From the NCBI RefSeq assembly GCF_001889405.1, contig NZ_CP017921.1, positions 324,057 to 388,056 of the forward strand: a stretch of DNA of 64,000 bases, written 5' to 3'. Of this stretch, positions 47,658 to 55,328 are shown piece by piece. The stretch's first letter is position 1, and every line of letters begins with the position of its first letter. The notes under the pieces were generated by a model. The model did not search any database and was not told the DNA's origin. It saw nothing but the letters and a program-made list of their open reading frames with translations. The stretch comes from Methanohalophilus halophilus (GTDB lineage: Archaea > Halobacteriota > Methanosarcinia > Methanosarcinales > Methanosarcinaceae). A program made the translations under genes and the position numbers.

Positions 47658-48762
47658 TACATTTAATTACATCATCTGCAGGATAGTTCAGACGAATAAT
47701 ACGGGTTCTGCCCCGCATACCTTCACCCGAAAATGAAACATCCAGGTAATGCGAATCTTTTAATTTGTTCACCAATCCATAAAACCGGGTGTATCCCAAT
47801 TCATTATTCTCATTGAAAAGTTCGTAAAGTTTGCCTGCTTTGATTTCATCATTTTCAGCAACAAGCCGCAGAATCTTTTTTTCATAATCTGTAAGGGATG
47901 ATATGTTACGCCTCAGATGCAAAAGACGTGATGATTCATAGGCACGGGACACGTCGTCCTCTGAAATGTTTTTGCTTGCCCTTTTTTCTGCATTCAGGCC
48001 TGATCTCTTGAGTAGATCGATACCAACACGCAGATCACCGGTCACATCTACATAATTGACTATTTTTTCCCTGACTTCCTCCGGCACTACCTCCGGATAA
48101 AAAGCCAGCTGGATTCGGGAAGAAATGATGTCTCCTACTTCGTCATAAGAATAAGGAGGAAATTCAATCTCTTCAGGCAGGAATACAGAACTCACCTTTG
48201 GATCAAACCTGTAAAGTTTTCCCGTATCACTTACAATCGCAATCACACCCATTTTCACACCGGGATACTGTTCATGGGCTCGTAGTATGGAATACATGAT
48301 CTCATCGGCATGTCCGCCGTGGAATAAATAATTGATATCATCCAGACACACCACCATTACCTTGTCCTTTTCGATAAGTTTCAGGACTATCTTTTCAAAA
48401 AGTTTCCTGAAGGCTACCCCGGAAGACGGAGGATCTATATTGAAAAGTTTGCGATATATGCGTGAAACAACAGCAAAGCGAGTGGAATCCATCTGGCAAT
48501 TGATCTTAACCAGCACCACATCCGAGGTATGTGCTTCTATTTCTTCGAAAACCTTCAATACAGCACTGGTTTTACCAGTGCCGGGTGGACCATAAACAAG
48601 ACAATTAATAGGCCTCATACCTTTTACTGCAGGTTTTAAGCTATAGATGAGAGATTGTAGCTGAGAATCCCGGTGCATAAATTGTTCGGGAAGATAATCC
48701 AGCTCCAGTACGATGGGATCTCTGAAAATTGTCTCATCCCAGAGAAGCATATTATTTTTCAT
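47647..48762 (-). CDS. Orc1/Cdc6-family AAA+ ATPase
   Basis: A 371-residue replication-initiator homologue. Walker A is YGPPGTGKTS. Walker B reads VCLDDINYL, with DD instead of the common DE, which could lower ATP hydrolysis. Sensor-2 region VTGDLRVGIDLLKRSG and a C-terminal winged helix (TRFYGLVNKL) follow. It may bind an origin, but I found no clear origin-recognition-box repeats in the 112-base gap upstream. This may be a secondary paralogue (Cdc6-2 type). It heads the orc-modE-xth operon. Confidence 0.88.
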   Translation of the reverse strand: MKNNMLLWDETIFRDPIVLELDYLPEQFMHRDSQLQSLIYSLKPAVKGMRPINCLVYGPPGTGKTSAVLKVFEEIEAHTSDVVLVKINCQMDSTRFAVVSRIYRKLFNIDPPSSGVAFRKLFEKIVLKLIEKDKVMVVCLDDINYLFHGGHADEIMYSILRAHEQYPGVKMGVIAIVSDTGKLYRFDPKVSSVFLPEEIEFPPYSYDEVGDIISSRIQLAFYPEVVPEEVREKIVNYVDVTGDLRVGIDLLKRSGLNAEKRASKNISEDDVSRAYESSRLLHLRRNISSLTDYEKKILRLVAENDEIKAGKLYELFNENNELGYTRFYGLVNKLKDSHYLDVSFSGEGMRGRTRIIRLNYPADDVIKCIGG

Positions 48763-48849
48763 ATACCTGACTCCTAAACCTAGTATAAAATTCCCCTGTA
48801 AATATAATAGCTTTTTTGCAGGGCTATTTGGAATCCTTTATATATTTGC

Positions 48850-48863
48850 TCACCTATGGGTGA
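48850..48863 (+). promoter_or_regulatory. Palindrome containing the ribosome-binding site of the UPF0251 gene
   Basis: TCACC-TATG-GGTGA forms a perfect 5-bp inverted repeat between a TTTATATATT TATA-like element (48838-48847) and the ATG at 48875. The right arm is a GGTGA ribosome-binding site, so the element could act as an operator or as an RNA hairpin that hides the site. Confidence 0.4.
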
Positions 48864-48874
48864 TTGGTTAACGT

Positions 48875-49180
48875 ATGAAATGCAGGAGAGGAAGACCAAA
48901 ATGCCCCCGCAGGATACGGGCAGAGCCCAATGTTATGTGCTTTAAACCCTGCGGAATACCAAGGTCTGAAGTTGAGGTAGTAGACCTCGCATTTGAGGAA
49001 CTGGAGGCCATCCGACTTGTGGATGTGGATGAGCTGACACAGGAAGAAGCCGCCCTTGAGATGGGAATTTCCAGAAGGGCTTTCTGGGAAGAACTGAAAA
49101 ATGCGAGAAAAAAAGTCGCCAGAGCTCTTGTTGAAGGGCAGGCCATAGATATCAAAGGCGGAAATTACACTACTGAATAA
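48875..49180 (+). CDS. UPF0251 (DUF134) HTH protein
   Basis: A 101-residue DNA-binding protein with a sigma-like helix-turn-helix ([29 protein letters not shown]). The N-terminus is rich in Cys and Arg ([12 protein letters not shown], then CFKPCG); these four cysteines could hold iron-sulfur or zinc. DUF134 genes often adjoin genes for metal-cluster handling, and here the Mrp ATPase follows after 14 bases. A redox or Fe-S-responsive regulator is a reasonable inference. Confidence 0.85.
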   Translation: MKCRRGRPKCPRRIRAEPNVMCFKPCGIPRSEVEVVDLAFEELEAIRLVDVDELTQEEAALEMGISRRAFWEELKNARKKVARALVEGQAIDIKGGNYTTE

Positions 49181-49194
49181 ATGGAGTCATTAAA

Positions 49195-50028
49195 ATGAGT
49201 CAAAACATACAGTCAGCTGAAAGTCTGGTAAATTCCAAAGTTGAAGAGCCAAAACTCGTATCGAATCTGCGTGGAATAAGAAACAAGCTCATGGTAATGA
49301 GTGGCAAAGGCGGTGTAGGAAAGAGTACCGTTTCAGCAAATCTCGCTGCAGCCCTTGCCAGGCGCGGGAAAAAAGTAGGACTGCTTGACAGTGATATTCA
49401 TGGACCAAGCATTCCCACAATGTTTGGAATCACTGACCAGAGACCCGAAGTAGGAGAAAAGGGCATTCTTCCCGTACAGGTTGCCGATAACCTCAAGGTC
49501 ATGTCCATAGGTTTATTGCTGGACGATCAGGATTCCCCCGTGGTCTGGAGAGGGCCTGCCAAGATGGGAGCCATAAAACAGTTCCTTGAAGAAGTTGACT
49601 GGGGAGTACTGGACTACCTTATCATAGACCTGCCTCCGGGCACAGGAGATGAACCATTGAGCATAGTACAGTTGCTGGGCAAGGTCGATGGTGCCATCGT
49701 TGTCACAACTCCCCAGGATGTAGCACTTACAAGTGTAAGGAAATCCCTGAAATTTGCAGAAATGCTGGAAGTACCCGTAATTGGAATGGTCGAAAACATG
49801 AGCGGTGTAATCTGCCCCCACTGCAATGAAGAAATACAGGTCTTTGGCGGAGAATCTGTAGAAAAGGCTGCAAAAGATTTCAACACCCCCATACTTGCCA
49901 CATTGCCTATCGAACCCGATGTTTCATCATCAGGGGATAAAGGAGATGTATATGTCAATGATGATAAATCCATCTGGAAAGAAAAGTTCGATTCAATTGT
50001 TAATTCTGTGGAAGAAAAGTTCAACTAA
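49195..50028 (+). CDS. Mrp/NBP35-family Fe-S carrier ATPase
   Basis: A 277-residue P-loop ATPase that carries Fe-S clusters to target proteins. The deviant Walker A is MSGKGGVGKST, followed by LLDSDIHGPSIPTMFG. The C-terminal cluster-binding CPHC motif sits in GVICPHCNEE; a dimer would use two of these. IIDLPPGTGDEPLS is the conserved switch. It is paired with the UPF0251 regulator and followed by DUF169 after 35 bases. Confidence 0.93.
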   Translation: MSQNIQSAESLVNSKVEEPKLVSNLRGIRNKLMVMSGKGGVGKSTVSANLAAALARRGKKVGLLDSDIHGPSIPTMFGITDQRPEVGEKGILPVQVADNLKVMSIGLLLDDQDSPVVWRGPAKMGAIKQFLEEVDWGVLDYLIIDLPPGTGDEPLSIVQLLGKVDGAIVVTTPQDVALTSVRKSLKFAEMLEVPVIGMVENMSGVICPHCNEEIQVFGGESVEKAAKDFNTPILATLPIEPDVSSSGDKGDVYVNDDKSIWKEKFDSIVNSVEEKFN

Positions 50029-50063
50029 TCTTCCTTTCTATTTTTAAGGGCAAGGGGATTTTT

Positions 50064-50762
50064 ATGGAAAATAAAGAGATAAGTGACAAACTCAAGGAAA
50101 TACTGCAACTAAAATACGAACCGGTAGCCGTGAAATTGGTTAAAAAGGGCGAAGATATTCCTGCAGACTTTAACCAACCCGAGAAAAAAACCCGCCATTG
50201 TCAGTCTATTATGAAAGCAAGGACCGGCGAATGTCTTGTGATACCGGCAGATAAACATGCATGCGTGGTAGGTGGTTCCAGTCTGGGACTTTTAGAAACA
50301 CCTGACAATGTAAGAAGCGGGGAATTCCACTCCAAAATCGGCATGTTCGATACACCTCAAGCAGCTGCTAAGATGATAGAGGAGAGGGCAGAATTCGAGG
50401 AATGCAGCATGCAGGCAACAGTAGTTTGTCCTCTTGAAAAGGCTGACTTTAAGCCCGATGTAGTGGTTCTGGTCGATCTCCCGGAAACCCTTTACTGGAT
50501 TGTACCAGCATTTACTTTTGAAAAGGGAGGAAGGGTTACCCTGAGCACAGCACCGTTCCAGGCCACCTGCGTGGATTCAACGATAATTCCCATCCAGACC
50601 GGCGATGTAAATTTTTCCATGGGATGTTTCGGCTGTCGCAGGACAACTGATATAGGCAGGGATGAAATGCTTGTGGGAATTCCGGGCCCAATTCTTGAAA
50701 ATATAGTAGAGCATCTTGAAAAACTCTATGAAAAGCCTATCAGAAAAGCCAGGGGATTGTAA
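50064..50762 (+). CDS. DUF169 family protein
   Basis: A 232-residue protein of the DUF169 family, common in methanogens and other anaerobes. Family-like segments are EPVAVKL, CQSIMKARTGE and FSMGCFGCRRTTDIGRDEMLVGIP. Conserved Cys residues (CQS; C-V-V-G-G; C-F-G-C) may bind a metal or cofactor. Function is not established. Its 3' end overlaps the next gene by 35 bases, so the two are coupled, and it follows the Fe-S carrier gene. Confidence 0.85.
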   Translation: MENKEISDKLKEILQLKYEPVAVKLVKKGEDIPADFNQPEKKTRHCQSIMKARTGECLVIPADKHACVVGGSSLGLLETPDNVRSGEFHSKIGMFDTPQAAAKMIEERAEFEECSMQATVVCPLEKADFKPDVVVLVDLPETLYWIVPAFTFEKGGRVTLSTAPFQATCVDSTIIPIQTGDVNFSMGCFGCRRTTDIGRDEMLVGIPGPILENIVEHLEKLYEKPIRKARGL

Positions 50763-51471
50763 GATTCAGGCAAAGGAAATTAAATATAACGATGCGGTAA
50801 GCAGAGGGCTTGATTGGCTGGATGAAAGTCAGCCTGGCACCCTCAAGGAATATGCCAGAAGCACAACAGCCAGCTACCTCTGGGGAAGGGGATATACCCT
50901 TACAGCCACCCTCATAAAAGAGATTCACAGGCCACAATCTTTCAGGGAAATTTGCAGAGGTGTATCAGCCCTTGCCACAATGGGGATTTACTATCCTGCA
51001 GTTACCCATTCTATCAAAACCAAACAGAAAGATGGCAATTTAAAAGATATATATGATAGAACATATGCCCTGATTGCTCTTGCAGATCTCGAAGTGTCCT
51101 GTCCAGACGAATGCCAGAAAATCATAAAGGATTTTGATAGTACATGGGAACATCCCGGTACAATTGCATTGATAATAATTTGCCTCATAAAACAATCCAA
51201 ACTGACAGGAACAGACCACACTGATTTTACACGGGAAAAAACCGATTGGTTATTGTCCCGGATACAGGATAACGGTGGCTGGAAATTCACAACAACCAGC
51301 AATCTTGTTATGCAGGCACTGATAATTGCCGGTCGCTCAGGCGAAATAGACCAATCTATCAAGTGGTTACTTAAAAAACAAAATGATAACGGTAGTTGGG
51401 GCAAAAATAACGGAGATATTACGGCTACTGCACAGTCATTGATTACTCTTGCTCTGTATATCAATGCTTAA
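50728..51471 (+). CDS. Terpenoid-cyclase/prenyltransferase-like toroid protein
   Basis: A 247-residue all-helical protein with repeats of the squalene-cyclase/prenyltransferase alpha/alpha toroid. The clearest QW-like motifs are KWLLKKQNDNGSWGKN near the C-terminus and DWLLSRIQDNGGWKF. Earlier repeats (RALDW..SQPGT and TYALIALADLEV) are weaker. It is shorter than true cyclases and lacks the DxDD motif, so cyclase activity is unlikely; a binding or partial prenyltransferase-like role is possible. It starts within the DUF169 gene (ATG 50728; a TTG at 50716 is an alternative). Confidence 0.7.
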   Translation: MKSLSEKPGDCKIQAKEIKYNDAVSRGLDWLDESQPGTLKEYARSTTASYLWGRGYTLTATLIKEIHRPQSFREICRGVSALATMGIYYPAVTHSIKTKQKDGNLKDIYDRTYALIALADLEVSCPDECQKIIKDFDSTWEHPGTIALIIICLIKQSKLTGTDHTDFTREKTDWLLSRIQDNGGWKFTTTSNLVMQALIIAGRSGEIDQSIKWLLKKQNDNGSWGKNNGDITATAQSLITLALYINA

Positions 51472-51513
51472 AACAGAAGGGCTAAAATACAAGCCATTTA
51501 TAATATTGGAAAC

Positions 51514-51954
51514 ATGAATGAAGACAATGAGAACAACATGAAATTCCATCCACAGAGCAATACCTATATTCTCCGGAAAAAATCCTATTTTGAGCAAAAT
51601 GTAAGCCTGGATGGAAATCTCATTACAGGACCAGATACTAATTTCTGGAAAAACCTGAAGGTTGCCGGCAACGTAGAACTGGGTAAGGGTACAGTTGTGA
51701 GGGGCAGCCTCCATGCAGAGGAAGTTATACTGGGCCCTGGTTGCAGGATTGACGGGGATATTCACGCCAGCAGGAATGCGACCCTGCTTGATCGTTGCAC
51801 AATCAATGGCCACGCCACTACAGATGGCTGGATGAAAGTACGGCCTGGTTGCAATATAAAGTTTGTAAGAGCTAAAAAAGAACTGGAACTTGTGGGTAAA
51901 GTCAATGTTGAAAGTATAGAATCAGGTACCAAAGTAATCGTACATTCTGAATGA
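51514..51954 (+). CDS. Bactofilin-like polymer-forming protein
   Basis: A 146-residue protein of right-handed beta-helix type. Short repeated strands run GNLITGPDTNFWKNLKVAGNVELGKGTVVRGSLHAEEVILGP and so on, broken by Gly turns, like the bactofilin/DUF583 family. Such proteins self-assemble into cytoplasmic filaments or membrane-associated sheets. There is no transmembrane segment. It is convergent with the ABC ATPase gene, with one base between stop codons. Confidence 0.75.
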   Translation: MNEDNENNMKFHPQSNTYILRKKSYFEQNVSLDGNLITGPDTNFWKNLKVAGNVELGKGTVVRGSLHAEEVILGPGCRIDGDIHASRNATLLDRCTINGHATTDGWMKVRPGCNIKFVRAKKELELVGKVNVESIESGTKVIVHSE

Positions 51955-51955
51955 A

Positions 51956-52711
51956 TTATTTATTTTCTTCAGCCAGCATATTCAGCAGACTGTTACGCAG
52001 TTTATTTGCAGAGGTACTTGTCCTATCCCTGGGCCGGGGCAGATCGACATCAACCATTTCCTTTATTCGCCCGGGCCGGGAAGTCATAACAGCAATCCTG
52101 TCGGAGAGATAGACTGCTTCATCCACACTGTGTGTTACAAAAAGAATTGTTATCTTTTTAGCTTCCCATATCTGTAACAGTTCCTGCTGGAGTTTATTGC
52201 GTGTCTGGGCATCAAGGGATCCAAAAGGCTCATCCATAAGTAAAACTGCAGGATCATTTGCAAGGGCCCTGACAATAGCAATCCTTTGTCTCATTCCTCC
52301 TGAAAGTTCGTAAGGATAACTGTCCCTGAAATGCTCAAGTCCTACAAGCCTCAGATATTCTTCAGCAATCTTCCTGGATTCTTTCCTATCCATACCACTC
52401 ATGTCCAGACCAAATGTCACATTATCCATGACTGTTCGCCAGGGGAACAGGGAATATTCCTGAAAGACCATACCCCTGCGAGGATCGGGAGAGGTTATCG
52501 TTTCGCCATCCAGTAGAATCCGGCCCGAATCCGCCCTGTCAAGTCCGGCAACAATTCTCAAAAGGGTAGTTTTTCCGCAACCTGATGGACCGATGATACA
52601 GACAAACTCACCATCTTTCACCTCAAAATTCACATCTTTAAGGGCATCGGTAGCCTCACCTTTATCCTTTTCAAAACTCTGTCCCACATTCTCAATCACA
52701 AGCCGGCCCAT
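51956..52711 (-). CDS. NitT/TauT-type ABC transporter, ATP-binding subunit
   Basis: A 251-residue ABC ATPase of the nitrate/sulfonate/taurine import group. Walker A is GPSGCGKTT, signature LSGGMRQR, Walker B VLLMDEPFGSLD, and the H-loop is TILFVTHSVDEA. It is the last gene of a binding protein-permease-ATPase operon. Substrate is unknown (see the binding protein). Confidence 0.92.
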   Translation of the reverse strand: MGRLVIENVGQSFEKDKGEATDALKDVNFEVKDGEFVCIIGPSGCGKTTLLRIVAGLDRADSGRILLDGETITSPDPRRGMVFQEYSLFPWRTVMDNVTFGLDMSGMDRKESRKIAEEYLRLVGLEHFRDSYPYELSGGMRQRIAIVRALANDPAVLLMDEPFGSLDAQTRNKLQQELLQIWEAKKITILFVTHSVDEAVYLSDRIAVMTSRPGRIKEMVDVDLPRPRDRTSTSANKLRNSLLNMLAEENK

Positions 52712-53491
52712 TTAAACAACGACTCCTTTTCTCCATTTGAGCAATTTCCCGTCCACATACCAGCGGAAAACACGATCTATCAAAAGTCCCAAAAAGCCCA
52801 GAATGAGCATGTAGACCAGCACAAAATCCATCTGGTGCAGATAATAATGCCACCATATCTTGTATCCCAGACCGTTTTTACTGACACCGAACATCTCAGC
52901 TGCTACCAGACACATCCAGCCAACACCCATCGCAATTCTTATGCCTGCGGCTATAGAGGGCAGTGAATAGGGTAGTGCAATATAACGAATAAGAGAGGTG
53001 CTTTTCATACAACCCAGCACCTTACCGGCTTCTACATAAACTTTTGAAACACTCTTGAAACCGGTCAATGTATTGATAATAATTGGGAAAACGGCCCCTA
53101 CAAAAACTACAAATCCGGCAGATATGTGAGTCAGACCAAACCACACAATTGCAAAGGGAATCCATGCAAGAGGAGGAATCGGACGCACAATCTCAATCAG
53201 AGGATCTGCTACCCTGTCTGCATTATGGAACCATCCCATTGCAACCCCTATTGGGATGCCTATAACCAGAGCCGAAATGATACCTATTCCAAAGTGCAGC
53301 AGACTTATCATAAGATCGGTGAACAGAACTCCCCTTTCGATTATTGTGATGAAAGCATAAACTACATCGGTAAAACTTGGAAGAATGAAGGTATTCCCGA
53401 TAACAAAATCAGCTATAAGTTGCCATATAATAATGGCTGTTACCAGAGAAATGATTTCTATGCCTTTTTTTGAAACCGGTTTGGTTTTCAT
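52712..53491 (-). CDS. NitT/TauT-type ABC transporter, permease subunit
   Basis: A 259-residue permease with about six membrane helices. The EAA-type loop is in EAGKVLGCMKSTSLIRYIALPYSLPSIAAG. The start at 53491 follows GGAGGTATC; 12 more residues are encodable upstream but precede this site. It directly abuts the ATPase gene, and the binding protein lies 84 bases upstream. Confidence 0.92.
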   Translation of the reverse strand: MKTKPVSKKGIEIISLVTAIIIWQLIADFVIGNTFILPSFTDVVYAFITIIERGVLFTDLMISLLHFGIGIISALVIGIPIGVAMGWFHNADRVADPLIEIVRPIPPLAWIPFAIVWFGLTHISAGFVVFVGAVFPIIINTLTGFKSVSKVYVEAGKVLGCMKSTSLIRYIALPYSLPSIAAGIRIAMGVGWMCLVAAEMFGVSKNGLGYKIWWHYYLHQMDFVLVYMLILGFLGLLIDRVFRWYVDGKLLKWRKGVVV

Positions 53492-53575
53492 GATACCTCC
53501 GGAAATGTGTGGAGGAATTGCCTCCACTTCCGGCGACCTATAATCAACAGGTCTTTAAAAAGGTTGCTGTTTATT

Positions 53576-54586
53576 TTACTCAGTTATGGCCAGTTCATAG
53601 AAACTCATGTCGAATATATCTTCCTGGGTGAATTCCTCATCGACATAACCAAGTTCATACTGGACCTGTGCATAATCCACAGTGGAATCTGCAATTATGG
53701 CAGGATCGGCAATCCACTGGCCATCCCATTCATCTATGGAAGTACGGACTACATTAACATCCCAGCCCTGCTTATCTGCAAATATCTGTGCAGCTTCGTC
53801 CTGGTTTTCAAGATTATAATCTGTGGCTTTTATATGGGTTTTTACAATCTCGGCCACCATGTCCGGATGATTGCGTATAAGGTCGCCACTTACAACAAGC
53901 ACACAGCATGCATGGTTGGGAAGCATTTCCCCTGAAGGTACAACTGACCTGCCGTTGCCTTCCTGTTCAATCAGGGTTGGAGCAGGATGGGGCAGGAATG
54001 CAGCATCAATCTGGCCTGCAGAAATTGCAGAAATAGCATCACCGGGACCCATTGCCTTTATGTCAACATCGTTGTCCGGATCAATACCATTATCTTTCAA
54101 CCAATCACGCAGAATTGTATCCTGAATTGTACCTGGCGGGAACGTTGCGATGCTCAATCCCTTGAGATCTTCGGGACCTTCATAGGGATGTTCAGGACGC
54201 AGGATAAGATCGGAACCCTGGGAATTCACGCCTGCAACTACTTTGGCATCAAGACCGTTACTCAAGGCTGATACGAATGGTGCAGCGCCTACATAGGCCA
54301 CATCCAGGTCGCCTGCAAGCATTGCCTGCATTTCGGGAGCACCGGTTGGGAATTCATATTCTTTCACTTCTTCCACACCATAGGAAGCAAGATCCTCTTC
54401 CCACCATCCTTTTTCCCTTGCTGTCATATAGGAAAGCTGATGGGTACTGGGTTGATAACCTATGTTAAGAGTAGTCACGTCGGCAGTCTCTTCTGTGCCA
54501 TCTCCATCCTGAGAAGCACAGCCTGCAAGGAAGACAGAGGCTGCCACAACAAGTATGAGGATTAGTATTTTACTGATTTTTTTCAT
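53576..54586 (-). CDS. NitT/TauT-type ABC transporter, substrate-binding lipoprotein
   Basis: A 336-residue lipoprotein with lipobox SVFLAGC, retained on the outer face of the membrane. The body begins LNIGYQPSTHQLSYMTAREKGWW, then GAPEMQAMLAGDLDVAYVG, as in SsuA/TauA/NMT1-like proteins. The ligand could be a sulfonate, nitrate-like anion, thiamine precursor or a related organic compound; the sequence does not settle this. AAAGGTGGATCGTA before the ATG supports the start. It is divergent from a regulator. Confidence 0.9.
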   Translation of the reverse strand: MKKISKILILILVVAASVFLAGCASQDGDGTEETADVTTLNIGYQPSTHQLSYMTAREKGWWEEDLASYGVEEVKEYEFPTGAPEMQAMLAGDLDVAYVGAAPFVSALSNGLDAKVVAGVNSQGSDLILRPEHPYEGPEDLKGLSIATFPPGTIQDTILRDWLKDNGIDPDNDVDIKAMGPGDAISAISAGQIDAAFLPHPAPTLIEQEGNGRSVVPSGEMLPNHACCVLVVSGDLIRNHPDMVAEIVKTHIKATDYNLENQDEAAQIFADKQGWDVNVVRTSIDEWDGQWIADPAIIADSTVDYAQVQYELGYVDEEFTQEDIFDMSFYELAITE

Positions 54587-54611
54587 TACGATCCACCTTT
54601 TTATATTTATC

Positions 54612-54631
54612 ACTATAGTCTACTATATAGT
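54612..54631. promoter_or_regulatory. Tandem palindromes over the binding-protein promoter
   Basis: ACTATAGT (54612-54619) and ACTATATAGT (54622-54631) are both self-complementary, with centres 11 bases apart (one helical turn). They cover the TATA-like element used by the binding-protein gene on the minus strand. They lie in the space between it and the divergent regulator, so autoregulation and control of the transporter are likely. Confidence 0.55.
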
Positions 54632-54756
54632 CAATTTTGTAAATGTCACCGAGACATTATTTAAAACTTGCCTTTTATCGTCATATTATGTCCTAAAAGT
54701 ATTAATACACCATCCATCATTCCCTTTTAATGCTATAAATAAATGGAGATAGGAAA

Positions 54757-55284
54757 ATGAGTATTGCAGACAAAGTTATCGAATCAGCATTTGAATCCGA
54801 TGAAGCGTTCCAGCATACTTTATTGAAGGTCATAAAGGAAGACCTGGGTCTTACAGCTATAGAATTTTCCGAGCATTCCTCCATTCCACCAAGTACCCTT
54901 TACAAACTTATGTCCGGAAACCGGGAACCCAATTTACGTACGATGCGCCAGATCGTGAAAACCATAAAGAAACTTGAAGGATATGAGGGCGGAGAATTCA
55001 TAGCCGTTATAGCCTCCCGGCCGGTACTGGATAATATTAAAGAGACAAAAAGGAAAATTCACGGGAACCTGTGCACCATACGAGAATATGCGGCTACGTC
55101 CATGGAAGAAGCTATCATTGCAGCTGTGCGGGCTGAAAGGGAAGGAGCAAGGGCTCTTGTTTGCGCACCTATTGTAAGCCCTACAGTGGAAAAAATTATC
55201 AAAATACCTGTATCCACCATTATGCCAAAGGATAGTCTTCTCGAAGCAATCGAGAATGTGGCACGAAAAATGGAAATGGAATAA
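54757..55284 (+). CDS. HTH regulator with PrpR-N-like sensor domain
   Basis: A 175-residue regulator with an XRE-type helix-turn-helix (residues about 25-70: LGLTAIEFSEHSSIPPSTLYKLMSG). The C-terminal domain from about residue 80 resembles a PrpR-N-type ligand-sensing fold (AVRAEREGARALVCAPIVSPTVEKIIKIPVSTI). It is transcribed away from the ABC operon, and the tandem palindromes between them are obvious targets. The effector is unknown but may be the transporter's substrate. Confidence 0.82.
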   Translation: MSIADKVIESAFESDEAFQHTLLKVIKEDLGLTAIEFSEHSSIPPSTLYKLMSGNREPNLRTMRQIVKTIKKLEGYEGGEFIAVIASRPVLDNIKETKRKIHGNLCTIREYAATSMEEAIIAAVRAEREGARALVCAPIVSPTVEKIIKIPVSTIMPKDSLLEAIENVARKMEME

Positions 55285-55297
55285 AAAAAGAAGACAA

Positions 55298-55317
55298 GAG
55301 CGCTTTTGTAAGCGCTC
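55298..55317. terminator. Terminator between regulator and surface protein genes
   Basis: Perfect 8-bp arms GAGCGCTT / AAGCGCTC around TTGT. On the minus strand, it is followed by TTGTCTTCTTTTTTTA, so it terminates the surface-protein transcript. On the plus strand the T-run is weak, but it may still serve the regulator. Confidence 0.7.
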
Positions 55318-55328
55318 ATATTCTGGTT

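Noticed and set aside
48763-48874. Possible replication origin next to the Orc1/Cdc6 homologue
   Set aside because: The gap is short and shows no repeated origin-recognition-box motif or long AT-rich unwinding element; the only palindrome is better explained by control of the UPF0251 gene.
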